Of a stretch of DNA of 64,000 bases, positions 43,981-56,024 are shown in pieces; position 1 is the first letter of the stretch; the number at the start of each line of letters is the position of its first letter. The DNA lies in NCBI RefSeq assembly GCF_002443255.2, contig NW_019211459.1:213333-277332 (forward strand). Reading direction: 5' to 3'. Both the position numbers and the translations under genes were made by a program. The DNA is from Varroa destructor (lineage: Eukaryota; Arthropoda; Arachnida; Mesostigmata; Varroidae). The notes beneath the pieces were generated by a model that saw nothing but the letters and a program-made list of their open reading frames with translations, was not told where the DNA came from and ran no database searches.

Positions 43981-44385
43981 TCATCTGACCGCTCGTCGTG
44001 GAAACGGCCGTCGTAGAACTGATCGCGCGTCAAATAACTCAATAATCGCACAACAAGCTGCGATGGTCATGATGATGACGATGCTCAAGACAGGAAGGGG
44101 AACCATAACAATAACGCTAATGATGATCGGCCGCCGCGTCTCCTTCGAGGGTAAGTGAAAAAAAATCGAAAAATGGGAGTGTAAGTGGAGGAAACGCTTA
44201 ACGGGGAAAAGCTCAGAGCTGACACATGAACGATGCGGTTGGGAGCGGAAGAGCGCCAACGATTCGAACGACGTCAATACGATCACGCGGCTGTTCTTTG
44301 TTGCTAAGAACAATGATTGAGATGTTTCTGAGTAATAAAAAGGGTCGAAAAGGAAAGTCGTCACTTCATCGCAGCCAGTTGCCAT
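43981..44385 (-). CDS. 134-residue frame with a transmembrane segment
   Basis: ATG at 44385-44383 (minus) and TGA at 43983-43981. It is open for 134 codons, starting MATGCDEVTTFLFDPFYYSE. Near residues 86-114 a strong hydrophobic segment (IIISVIVMVPLPVLSIVIIM followed by TIAACCAII) is preceded by ETRRP and followed by ELFDARSVLRRPFPRRAVR, a good single-pass pattern. A T-rich tract ending ACCCTCGAAG lies just before ETRRP and could be an acceptor, making the last 53 codons a terminal exon with the membrane helix and a basic tail. On the opposite strand CGAGG|GTAAGT lies at the same point. No family is recognised; ATC/GTC-rich triplets could mimic a helix. Confidence 0.28.
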   Translation of the reverse strand: MATGCDEVTTFLFDPFYYSETSQSLFLATKNSRVIVLTSFESLALFRSQPHRSCVSSELFPVKRFLHLHSHFSIFFHLPSKETRRPIIISVIVMVPLPVLSIVIIMTIAACCAIIELFDARSVLRRPFPRRAVR

Positions 44386-44389
44386 GGCC

Positions 44390-45091
44390 CCGCTACTTTA
44401 ATTAACAAGGCCGTATAGTCCGGTAAGAAAAGTTCTTCGGAAGTGGTTCCTGCCCTTAGCCAAAGGCCACCGAGTTGTCGCCGGTTACGGCGTGATAAAG
44501 ACCATGAAGCGGCGCCACGTCGATAGACATTTTCATCAACTCAAACAGGTCATCAATTAACTTTAACGATATTTAAATAATACATAACTTCGATTTATAA
44601 TCGTAAATGACGCGCTTGAAGCTGTACGAAATAGATGATGTCAGTATCTGATGTATTAGTCATCGTTTCCTGACCTTACGCCTAAAACGTCTTACAACTT
44701 TTGTGAATATAATGGGCTATGTCTGAGCTGGTCGTTGAGCCCTGCTCTGTCCTCGTCAGTAGATTTGTCGCGTCTTCTTCCTGAACTGTAAAACTTGTGC
44801 AAGTTCGGTGTCGTCAGCGCTATGATACCCGAGGAGACAGATCTTTCTTGTCATGCCCACACTATCGACAGCTGAGTATGTGCGAGGTAATCCTGCTTAG
44901 ACCCCTATGCAGCTGATAGTCAATCGTAACACCATCGTGACCTGTTTTTTTGCAATGAATGGATGGCTGGTCGCGCCGGCTACTACGGCGTAGCAACGTT
45001 GTTTGTGCTCTTCAGTCACAAACATCTCTACTTAGCTTATTTATATACCATTAATGATGGCTCCGTTGTGTTGAAGATCTCACACACACAT

Positions 45092-45143
<52 letters not shown>

Positions 45144-47150
45144 CAATTTTAATACATTTTTTATCTAATACGTTCGGTAAATCCTAGTAGCTCTTGAGTA
45201 GTCGACATTGTCTTAACATGGTCGATTGGTTCAGATTGGGCCAGCTAACCTTATCGGCATTTTACATTTCAAAAAAGCATCTTGTCTTAATCCAGCAAAA
45301 ATAATACTACCATACGACTAAGATAAATTTGAACATAAATATACATAGATATAAACTATAACCGAGGCCGGTTTTGCGATCGGTGTGCCTGGAGGTGAAC
45401 GTTCCGGCGAGAGATAAATTGATTAGTTTTATTATGAGGGATCAACTATAATAAGATAAAAAGGAATGAAGATAATAAAATGGATACGCATCTCGGATGG
45501 ATGTTTTCGTGTTTAACTGGCGCTTGTAAGAAATAAGCTCGATGCTGCTTTGCTGTAGCGTATTTTAGCATTTTGTACGGCTGCTTGTATTGTAAAGTGC
45601 TAACTCCCGATAGACGTTGGCTGCAGTTTAATTTACGATCATATTTTCATGTTACGCCAAATCACCTATGTCAAACCGACCCGCTAATATCGATCAAAAC
45701 ACCTAACTATATTGTTTCCCTGACAGTCAGACAAGCTCTGAACCCACACTACGACAGACTACAGACGTAACGAGTGAAAAAAGTCCTCCTATATCCCTAT
45801 AATTTATAGTACTATGGCTTCAGGTTTGCACGGCTGACCGCCGTCTAGGGTTGAGGATAACGAGGTCGTGCAATCATCCTCGGCATTGTCGAGCCGCTAT
45901 AACTCTACGATATTTATTTAGTTTGCTTGTTCTAGCCAGAGCTTTTTTTCTTCAACTATTGGGATCACATTTGCTGATGTTAGTGGGCGCCCCTTAATGC
46001 TTTTTGCATTTTTACAGTTAAGCATTGGTGGTCCGTTTGGTCGCCTTTGAATTGAAGAACTTCCTGGTTTCGACGGCTTGTTTTTCTTTTGCCATCACCA
46101 CAAACGCTATTTTATCATATATGCACATATTATATCCATGAAGAGCTGAAAACGCCCCCTCTGTTTTGATAGGCATTATTGACAAGTGCGCGTGTCGTCG
46201 ATGATTCTCGACGTACATCAGGAAGGAATAGAATACTGCAAATAGGTATATACGGTAGTACGCTAAGCACACAGGATATGACATATGAAAAAAACTCACT
46301 TTGCGTTTTCAGCATTACGCCTTGTTCTGAAGGAGCCTGTTATCAAGACGTCAAAAGCTCCCTGTGTTTTTAAGAGCTGCTAGCAGCCATTGGCAGCGTT
46401 TCACAATCTTCTGATAGGATCATAATAAGTGTTTTATCGATAAAATTTATCGAATAAACGGGTAATAAATGAAAATGATCGCTGGCAGTCGATCCTAAGA
46501 CATAAAACCATTCCCTCGGATGTTCGTCAACACTCATTTGCCCGCTCGGTTACCAGTCGTATCTAGATTCATATTAACTTTCGATTTTGAACTGGACGAT
46601 GAGCAAAGCCATTGGATCCGCTAATTACCCATCTTGGTGTTCCTAGATAACTAATCGCAGACAGCCGTATGGCTGTTACTGTATCTACGCCTTTCGGTTC
46701 GCCTAGAAGCTAGTATAGTGCTAGTCATATTGGGGTATGTCACATATAATACGTCAGGGACACCCTCTATGAGAATGATGATCAGTTTTATTTGAAATAA
46801 TTGTTGCGGACCAAACGGCTTTTCTGATATCTCTTTTTGCAGAAGGGGGGCATCGTTTGCACATTTGGCGCCGTTATCGACCTAAGGCAAAGCGGCCGCC
46901 ATTATGAGCAAACGGTGTTTATTTGAAGTGCGTTTGTACGTTCGCTGGTAGTGTAATACATGTCATATATCGCTGCCGCGACATTTTACAATATATAAAT
47001 GATAGTACTTACTTCAATTAAAAATTAATGCATTCTTAATAATAGTGCTCACACGTTACCCCTTATGTAATATTATTGTGTGACTATTTTTACGGAAAAA
47101 AGAAGACATCCGTTGTTTGCAGAAACGTTGCCATTGAAGTTGGTTATTAC
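44390..47150. other. no gene recognised
   Basis: AT-rich with short frames only. A TTTTATCGATAAAA palindrome lies at 46433-46446. Confidence 0.5.
45081..45143. repeat. (CA)n-(TA)n-(GA)n compound microsatellite
   Basis: CA units (45081-45098) pass into TA (to 45124) and then GA (45125-45143). Confidence 0.96.
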
Positions 47151-48150
47151 GATTATTTGTGCACTTAGCGGTGAATCCTTTACTTGTCACACTCGACTTG
47201 GTAGTCCTTTTTCCTATCGCCTATGTCTCTGGTGATGATCCTGATGGCGACGACATTTATTATCATCATCACCGTGTTCGTTTGATCTCCATCTTCACTT
47301 TCAACGTGCGTTTCTTCCAGGGCCACCATAATTACGCTCTTGAATCGCTACTTGAACCAGACGGCGTCAAGTGACGTTTCGTCAGTATATAAATTTGAGG
47401 TGTTGTAAATGGATATTTGAGCGACGACCTGATTGCGGCTGGTCGGCCAACGATAATCCGCAACTAGGGAACTGACTTATACACAATAACGACACCGTAA
47501 ACTCAAACGTTTTTTGGTTCCTTCACTTCGGTCCATTAGAGGGCAACAATAACAGCCGCAGTAGCCGTCTGGCGGTTCTACTATTAGTATTTTTATACGT
47601 AGAGATTTAAATTGTGCAGTGGTTCTTCATTGAAACGCTTACTTCGTTGCTTGGTTCGTGGCTTGAGCTGGTTGAATTTCACCGTTGCCGCCGTTGTTAC
47701 TACGGCGTTGCTGACGCCATGGCAAAGCGATAATCGCCGTTCCTCGTGCCCTGCTCACGCTCTGTCATATTTTACGAGGCCGCTAATGGGGAGGCAAGCG
47801 AGTCACTTAGTTCGATCTGCGATTTCCTTCAGCTGTCGGCTGTGAGAGAAATCTGACAGAACTAGACCGCAAGCGCACCCGGAATATTTCTTTCGCCTTG
47901 CTCTACTGTCGCAAAAACTGCTATGATCATTTTGCAGGAACGTCTTGCAATTGTTCCCAGGCGCTCGGCGTTCTGGTTGCGTTTGCGTATTAGCTGCAGG
48001 ATACTATCGACCTACTAATACCACTACAACTACCTGACGCGGCGTTGCGGTTACAATGAGAGAACTGAACGTATCACAATTGCCAGAGACACCAAAATAT
48101 TTTGGTAGTCGTATTTTCTCCAGCAGCGAATCCTTATTTCGCCTTCCTCC
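47151..48150. other. GC-richer patch with open frames on both strands
   Basis: Plus 47159-47374 (hydrophobic start, then GDDPDGDDIYYHHH) has no ATG. Minus, from an ATG at 47329, 49 codons start MVALEETHVESEDGDQTNTV. The plus frame 47612-47845 also lacks support. None is recognised. Confidence 0.3.
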
Positions 48151-48154
48151 TATA

Positions 48155-48254
48155 NNNNNNNNNNNNNNNNNNNNNNNNNNNNNNNNNNNNNNNNNNNNNN
48201 NNNNNNNNNNNNNNNNNNNNNNNNNNNNNNNNNNNNNNNNNNNNNNNNNNNNNN
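48155..48254. other. assembly gap, 100 N
   Basis: Exactly 100 N flanked by TATA on the left and TATATATATA on the right; a size-unknown gap inside a TA microsatellite. Confidence 0.98.
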
Positions 48255-48271
48255 TATATATATACTTTTTT

Positions 48272-48679
48272 TTAGCTGACAAATCTCGCGTTAGTGAAAT
48301 GCACAAGCAGTAGCAGCGTCATCGGTGACGACGACAACCGACTCATCAGTTTTCTTGGGGTCATTTTCTTGTTGCTGTAACGTTGGCGGTCAATGCGGCG
48401 ACTTTTGCGGTAGTTGTTGCTGTTATTGTTTGTTGACTGGGTCGGAGTTGGGGCCATAGCTGTAGTCGGCTCGATGGCTTTGCGGCTTTTGTCGTTGGGC
48501 AAAAAGGATTTCCTTAAATTCGTCCGAACACCTTTTTTTCCTTCTTTTCTGTTTAGTGAGTAACTGTTTGGTCCATTCAGTCCACCAGTGGATTTGTCTA
48601 TGATGTGCCACTTCGTCCTCGCGAGTCGCGCTAAACATCCGCGATAGATAATACAATGCGAACATAAAATAAGCAGCAT
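48272..48679 (-). CDS. 135-residue open frame with hydrophobic leader
   Basis: Read from an ATG at 48679-48677 (minus); the frame is also open 14 codons further upstream. It starts MLLILCSHCIIYRGCLARLA, a short hydrophobic leader with possible cleavage after GCLA. The body is strongly basic and polar (RKEGKKGVRTNLRKS, an Asn/Ser/Thr-rich middle, YRKSRRIDRQRYSNKK) and a second hydrophobic patch (PMTLLLLVHF) lies near the end, close to the assembly gap. No domain is recognised. It is one of the longest ATG-started frames in the window, yet an overlapping minus frame (48423-48665) is also open. No poly(A) signal can be seen because the gap follows. Confidence 0.2.
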   Translation of the reverse strand: MLLILCSHCIIYRGCLARLARTKWHIIDKSTGGLNGPNSYSLNRKEGKKGVRTNLRKSFLPNDKSRKAIEPTTAMAPTPTQSTNNNSNNYRKSRRIDRQRYSNKKMTPRKLMSRLSSSPMTLLLLVHFTNARFVS

Positions 48680-48729
48680 CAGAAGCTTCGACCAGCCAAA
48701 GGAAGTATGGCCATTATACACTATCTCAC

Positions 48730-51700
48730 TGTCGCAATAACACAGACAGACAGACAGGCAGGCTCACAAATACGCAAAGTGACGTTTCATGCACGAATTG
48801 TCCTATTATAGCTGGGAAAATCTTTACCTATTTTAGCAATACCACCAATAGAATAAACCCGACCATGAGTGCATCGATGTTTGCTCATTGTTCGAAATCA
48901 ACGGCCAAATCGGATGTCGACAATTCTTTCCCCTTTTTTTTCGACTTCTGGAAATCAGCTTTTCCAAGGCCCCTTTCCGCCTCCGTCCTTCCATCTTCGG
49001 ATCGTAGTCATCACTCGTTGGAAGCACGACTGCACTACAACAATATAGTGAAAAATGGTTCACGATCCATAATTTCAATAATTAGCCTCCTTTTATTAGA
49101 CAAAACCAAGCGAGAATAATGCGACCCTGTTCATGATATGAGTAGATGAAAATACAAACGCCTGTCAATAATACAAACGCAGGGTAAAAACATGTACGAA
49201 CACGCCGCCGCCGCCTCGTTCCACATGTGAAACGCATGTTGACAAGTACTGAAATATTAATCAGTGCGCATTTTGGAAAATGCGCTACTTGAAAATGTCC
49301 TCTTGCCAACAGAGAATGTGTGAGTCATCATGCGTTAACCGATATAGGCGTAAGGCCGTTCTAACAGAAACAGGGACATTGATTCCTTTAGCATAGGAAT
49401 GCATCTGAATTTATTTATCGAGATATGGGTGTGTTGTTGCTAATGGTAATCGGTTTGCGCGGAACGCGAATAATATCGAACGTTACGGAAAATAACTTTC
49501 TGTCAAAACTAACTTATACTATACGCACAAATGTAACTACGTTTTAATGAGCCGAACTTCACACACAAGTGCAATTGAAACGCGATAGGGCTGTGGCGGG
49601 CCGATCTGGAGCCAGTTATTCTCGTCATGCCAAGCTCTTGTGGCGTATGATAGCGTAGCATCATATTTTGCTTGGTAAAAAAGTAACTTGTTCGAAGAGC
49701 AGCTTTCACCAGCGATAGCAACAAGGCCGACCGATGAGAGCAACATCCCACGGCCAAAACTGAGGTGACCAATCTATGTCGATTTTAAAACGTGCGTTTA
49801 CAAAGCACGAAAGATCGATTGTCAGACACTGCAGCTGAGAGTAGTTATTGAAGACGACATAACTAGTGAACAAACATCAAAATATAGAATAATAACCGTT
49901 TCTGCTGAAGTGTTCCTAGGAAATCTGCCAACTTCTGTCTCTGGAGAAGGAAGATGCGCAGGTGACAAAACTCCGTCTTGCTTCGTCTGAAGAAACGATC
50001 GCGTCCTACTGACACTGATTATTGTTTAGGAGCCACCTGCCAAGCCATCTTCAGCGTCTGCCATTTACAGATGCTATGAAGTACTCGAAAGTACCTCGTT
50101 TTTGTGGTCACTCCAAGCGTTTTGCCCACCTTTCTTGCACGCACCTTTATGTTCCACTGCACGGATTGTGCATTTGTATCTTATCGGAATGCCTACGCGC
50201 ACTTTTTCTTCACCAGCAGCCTGGTGTCGATAGCTATCGAGCATAGGCGACGTGCGGAAGTCCAATTATGTCAATACTTTTTATTATCATAGTAATAGTA
50301 CCGTTGAATAATTGTTCTCTACCCAAATACAGTGGGACGAGTCCTTCTTGTATGCATCGAACAACCTACGACGTCGCATGACGGGCTACCGGGTGTTCTT
50401 TTCCCATAGCAACAGCGATAACGGCTGTAGTGGGGATCGGGCCCAAATGTAAGTCGATTAAGTGCAGCTCTATTTGTTGACCAATATGGATAAATAGGCT
50501 TTACGTGACATTTAACTGCCTTTGTAACTAAAAGTGAATGCTTTTAACGAATCGGTGGAACGGTAGCGCCACTTTGTCCGCAAACAAATAATGACCCATT
50601 AGACCGAGCAGGGCAGAGCAGATGGAGATACGTTCAAAAAATATGTCCATGCCGACGTAAGCTATCCGCACATCAGGGAACAATCGTTCCCGGGATGAAT
50701 GAAACCTCCAATGTCTAACTAACGTCGATGATAGTAACAAATTATTTATGTAAGTAAATCTAGCCTTAAACAGGAAACACGAGTTGAGCCGCATGTCTTT
50801 ATCTCCGTAGTATAGCTATTTGGCGTATCCGCCGATTTCTCCGAACAACGCGAGACGTGAAGTCACAGGAACTTCATTCAACTGCAGCTTTTACTTCGAT
50901 ATGCAAAATCTCTATCGTGTATTATTATAGTCTAGCTATTTCTACATCATTGTATAAGTTTAGTGTATTCAAGGCTATTCGATATTACCGTGCCAACAGT
51001 CTGAACATTTAAACATAGTTGCGTAGGCTGTAGTGAGAGACACATCACACACGTGTACATTAATCATGTAGAATTATAGAAGAAAGCAAAAAACTAATTC
51101 AAGAACTGAATCTTCTCTATAGGGCTTGAACTCCCCATGTGCAGTGACCTCAGCTTTCTATCTCCAGTTTGTTTGATAAGCTGTTGGTATGTCGTTTCTA
51201 TCAGTTTTTAAGTAATTTAGAGTAGGCCCTAACAGCGTTAGTGGCGATCAATACAAATTATGCTTACGTATTTGACTATTCGAAGCTCCCTATCATGAAC
51301 GGAACTATAATGACTTCAAGGACCTAGCATATGGCGTGCGCTCAGCTATTTAAATAGAATAGATGTTCAAACGTGAATATATGACCGACATACGGCGTGC
51401 GTATGTATGTATGCGTCGCCGATGATGTGACGTTCTTCCACCCCCGAAACCCACTCGAACAGGACCGTACGCTGAAGGACATTCAAAATGCCTATTCATT
51501 TTCAAAAGGATACGGGAAGGAAAACCAGCGAACAGGAGACCTGAATGAGGCAAGCGCCTTAAAATTCGGTCTGCTTAAATCAAAGTGAGATAGAAATTTG
51601 GGTTCCGATAAATCGACAATAACCTGGCTGTCCAGTTCTTGATAGTCGAGCAAAGTGTATGCATTTGTAACCTGTCTATGCTGCCTAATAAGGATACGCG

Positions 51701-53140
51701 AAAAGCTCAAATCGGGCCACATTGCTCAACACGGCAGCTAACTGATAGCACACTGACGCTTATGAAATCAAATGCTCTCAAACATCTGCTGGAGGTGCTT
51801 GGACCTATTCTAACAGCCAGCCGGTAAAGCAGAAGGATGATGAAGTAAGTGAAGTCGTGCTTACTATGAGTAAAGGCGTTCAACACACTAGAACTTCGTG
51901 AGTGTCGCATGGCCTTTGCCGTTCTATGTTTTACAGTAACTACGTCCTTGCAATCGATCGATATCAATATATCGTGCCGATATCGATCATCGGTAACGAA
52001 TCTGCCGCTGATTGGAATTGTCGAATTGATAGGGACAGCTATACTTTAGCATTCATGGTTGTAAGACCCCTAAGTTTTTGCACTACGATACTCTGATGCG
52101 TATGTGTGCCAGCGTCACAAAATCGACGTTGAGGCTTATAGAGTTTGTTCCGCTGATAGCCTCCTAGCAGATAGCGTAGGTAACACTCAGGATCCACCAG
52201 AAGTATGTAGGATCGGTTTCATTCGCGCGACTAATATAATAATAATAGTAACTCGAACGGTGCATCGTGGGCACGCATTCACGGAAATACGCGATGCTCG
52301 ACGCTGGGCTTCCTAGGTAGTGGGTGCCTATCTCTTGTACAAACGAAGTTTACCTAACTGATAATACGCCGTTACCACTATTTTTTTTATGCGGCTGACG
52401 TCTGTGGGTGGCCGCGTACAACAGACTTATTTTTGTTACAGTAATGTCGACTCCTTGGTCGAACTGATTGGCTAATTGGTTTGTACACAGCAGAGTAAAA
52501 AAGAGCCAATAGGATCCCATATATGATAAGATGTTAAGGCAATTTTAAAAACAAGTTAAATTAAAAAAAAAATTAAGCTAGACGAGCTGTCAGCTGCTGC
52601 GATAGGTTAAGTAAAAAGTCGAACTTAGATTCCCTTGGTTAATATATATTAACTTGGACGTGATCAACTCAACAAGTTCGTGGATCATAAAAGCGTCTTG
52701 TAATAATAATTGCAGTGTTTCAATAGTCAATTTAGGACACGAACGTACCAATCAATTTTCATCAGCATGGGGCAGCATGACAGGACGTATGTGTAGAACT
52801 TACCCCTACTCCGTAACATAGCACGTCTCCATCGGGTATAACCCTACCCTAATATATACATATACGAGTGTACGTTTGGGTCTCGCATCAGGCATCGTTG
52901 ACTTAATAGAAGCCAAAAGATCATTGTTATTATAATGACTGTTAGTTGTCAACGACATCAGAGAAGTACTACATGCTTTACTGTAGAGGGCAGCACTATG
53001 TCATGGAGGGCTTCAACTTCAAACAACGAGCCAATAATGACTATTACCTTAGGCGACATCGCCCCGTTAACAAGACTCACTGATGCGGTTTATATATATA
53101 TTATATACCTTGACAATTTACCGCCACCTGCTACACGAAA
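48730..53140. other. no gene recognised
   Basis: A CAGA microsatellite lies at 48743-48760. Plus frame 48865-49119 starts at a true ATG (MSASMFAHCSKSTAKSDVDN) but overlaps minus frame 48833-49078. After the acceptor-like TGATTATTGTTTAG (ending 50030) all three plus frames stay open for about 60-70 codons, which shows how little openness means here. On the minus strand GAGTAGGGG|GTAAGT (near 52800) closes a 46-base open segment reading GRVIPDGDVLCYGVG. Confidence 0.4.
52638..52653. repeat. 16-bp perfect palindrome
   Basis: GTTAATATATATTAAC, AT-rich. Confidence 0.8.
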
Positions 53141-53149
53141 ATAGGCGCG

Positions 53150-53200
53150 TAAGGGAGGATTCGAACGAAGCTGTTCCTTGTGCTACGTATCAATCCTTTT
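53150..53200 (-). other. possible truncated tRNA-like remnant
   Basis: On the minus strand TAGCACAAGG fits the tRNA A box and GTTCGAATCCT the B box, but they are only about 12 bases apart, so the middle of a tRNA would be missing. TTCGTTCGAATC is shared with the better tRNA-like element at 59674-59753. Confidence 0.2.
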
Positions 53201-53548
53201 TGTTGCTTTGTTCACTGCAGTTCGCCATGACGCCACCAGGCTCGTTGTTATAGCGTGCTTCTTATTACAGTAATTATACATGGGCACGGGAAATAATGGT
53301 GCGTCTACTGCCGTTGTAGCGACAACTCGAGCCGGAAGACGTGACACAGATAGTGAATGAGTGACGACCTGGAAGTAATTAGGAGGCTCACATACACGCG
53401 CGCTAGATAATATAGCAGTATGTCGTGTAGAGACAGGCTGAAACAAAAAAAAGTGAAGATTTGTGACTAGATCGAACGAGTTCCCCGAAGACCACCATCG
53501 ATATTTCTTGCTGTAGTTCTCAAGTCCGTATAATGGTTTCAGGTCGCA

Positions 53549-53806
53549 ATGCTGCAGAGTGACTTTATGTCGAGCTCTTCGATCGAAAAAGCAAGCGGAG
53601 AAATCGAACGCGTGCAGATATTGAAATTAGTTAAATCCAAATGTGTTCCGTGCTTTGAAATAACGGGTTTAAGAACAATGACAATAAATACATTTTTGAA
53701 TCCGGATTCAGTCACAGGGACTCGTCTTCAAGTCATATATATGCTACATGTGGCACCCAATGGCTTGATAGCTAGTGTCACAATAATATGTGCAGTATCT
53801 GTATAG
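53549..53806 (+). pseudogene. non-LTR retrotransposon fragment (end of reverse transcriptase)
   Basis: The 85-codon frame contains SIEKASGEIERVQILKLVKS then KCVPCF, which resembles the conserved stretch near the C-terminal end of the reverse transcriptase in many animal non-LTR elements (a GK.GR.ASEE motif, then a helix ending KSKCLPVLLYGLE). After it, LNPDSVTGTRLQVIYML fits the following LNSLDF...R..MK.F block loosely. No upstream catalytic motif (YADD) or endonuclease domain is found, so only the tail remains. The frame ends at a TAG that overlaps GTAAGT, so an exon ending at 53805 is an alternative reading. Confidence 0.38.
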
Positions 53807-55254
53807 TAAGTATTATTTACGTTTAACTCTTCATGTATAAACTAAATCCTCGCGACTAACTGCCATTTTTCGATTCCCACCTAGACAGACATTGCTACCA
53901 AGATATAAAAGGAGGTTCATTTGATCGACAGGCAAATATGCCTTTAAAGTACTTTATGCCGAGATTTTTTGACATTGGCCACAAGTCGGCCTTGCAGAGC
54001 GATCAGCATCATCACTATTTCCTTGATGTTTTGTCCTTGCCTATATTTCTTCGCCAAAGTTCAATGAGACAATGTGAAAAATAGGCAATCTATCTCCGAC
54101 GTTGACGCCATCCACTTAGTAGTTACTGCGTGTGTGCGTCCTGTCTGACAAGTACCAGAAATTCCTGAACTGGGTCGCAGTGTGGACCCCCTTTTCTTGT
54201 AGCATTGTAGCAAACGCGATAACGGCAGCATAAAGAGAGGTTGCCTAATAAAATAGTACGTTAACGAAGATGCCGCTAATTAAAATTTATTTGGACAAAC
54301 GATTTTTCTTATTAGGTATCATAAACAATATATTGTTGTCGACCAAGACGGCGGAAGACCACATAACAGAGCGCGCTGTTTGTTTAGAGGCACAAATCGC
54401 AGTATTTTTCGGTTAATCTAACCTGTATCCAGATTAGCACCCAAACTACGTAGAGTGGCAATGTCCAAGGCCAGAGTTCGATAGGCCCCCGGTGGTTTCT
54501 TGTGTATCGCATAAATCGTCATAATTCTCAAAAGTCTGCTTCGAATTGGTACTGTCATGATATTTGTCTAATTCATTAACGAGAAAGCCAACATATAGAT
54601 ATATCACGAAACCAATAAAGTTCGATCTATAAACCAGTGCTCGTATGAGACTGGTTCTTAAGTGTCCTGCGTTCGATAGGTCAGACACGTTCCTTTTTTT
54701 TTTTGTATAACAGTAGAATGTGGCCGCCGACATGGACTAAAGTGACTAGGCTGGCGGAAAAAGCCGAGGCTTTTTCGATCACGGGGCGACACCCATCTCA
54801 CCCCCGGATAGGTAAAGACGAAAACTAACCCGCCTTCGAAGGCTATACCACATGCTTGGCTGACTGATTGGGTGGAGTTGTCCTTCCTAAACACGCCAAC
54901 CGCTCTGGACTTTCGTAAGCCAGGTGCCTTTCTTGATCTCAGCACGTCGGTCTCCTGTGACCAACCTCCGTTGTTACTGCCCTTCAAACTCAGAGTTTGC
55001 GGCCTCTGAAGCTCCAACCTAACAGTCCCTCTCGAAGCTCTAGTTAGTAATCGAAACACTGTTCAGGCATTACATGATTGCGATCCGAAACCGCGCAGAA
55101 AATAAGCTTTATTTTGATTCTAAAGAATAACCAGAACAGCCGGTTATTTTATTTTGTAACGATGACAGAAGTATTTCAGTGGACACGCCCTGTCTGCAGT
55201 ATGCAGTATGTATAGGTGTTTGCCTTTCCTTGGCACTTATTCATAAGCTCGCCT

Positions 55255-55272
55255 GCCCGCCCGCCCGCCCGC
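55255..55272. repeat. (CCCG)4 microsatellite
   Basis: Four CCCG units. Confidence 0.92.
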
Positions 55273-55994
55273 GTTATCGGTTCTGTCACGGGCTAATTGG
55301 GTTGGCGACGCTCCCAATGGTTTGTCCCTGCTAAAACCTAAGAACAGCTCACAGACCACGACTGAGCCTAGCTGTTACTAGGCCCCCGTTGCTTTTTCGT
55401 CGTTCTTTACTAGCTGCATCAAAACGTTCGTTGGTTGTTGGGAGAAGGTAGCTGTTCAGTGCTTGAACCAATTAAGGAGCGGGGGTATCGCCATGTGCTG
55501 CTAGTAACGCGAAAACCATCGTGGCATAAAGGCCACTGTAATCATCTACGTCGCCGTCATCATTGAAGCTACAAACATAAACGGATTGTACCAATACAAT
55601 ACAGATTTTACCGGATGGAGGCAGAAGTTGCTAATTTTAACTTGTGAGATAGATTTGTGTAGTCTGCACCGTGTAGCGCGATCCCCAATTCTATTTCAAC
55701 TATAATAAGAACAACAAGAAAATGCTACTTCAGTAGTCACTGTATTATCAATCCTTCTTCGCCTTTACGTTTCAGTTTGGCAGAGTTCAGCTCTACTTCT
55801 GGGAGCTGGACTTCGATTACAGAACTTTACTTTAAGATTTAGTTACTTCGTTGATGACGATGACAAATCAGTTAAATCGATGCCTGCGTATCAGATAATC
55901 TCATGCATTATTGCCTTTGCAACATGGCTGCATTAAGTGCTACTACTCTATGATCAACCAGTGCTTTTTATCTTTTCATATGTTCATTCATTGA

Positions 55995-56024
55995 GGTTAG
56001 GTTAGGTTAGGTCAACCGACCTAA
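55995..56024. repeat. short TTAGG tandem plus hairpin
   Basis: Three GGTTA units (55995-56009), the arthropod telomere unit, run into TTAGGTC-AACC-GACCTAA (56007-56024), a 7-bp hairpin. Far too short to be a telomere. Confidence 0.8.

Noticed and set aside
44963..45187. Protein with IYIYIY and RERERE tracts
   Set aside because: Both tracts are translated TA and GA microsatellite.
50031..50225. 64-codon exon starting right after an acceptor
   Set aside because: All three plus frames are open through the same stretch, so it is not informative.
54757..54776. Intrinsic bacterial-type terminator (GAAAAAGC-CGAG-GCTTTTTC)
   Set aside because: Eukaryotic context, no T-run after the stem and no gene ending here.
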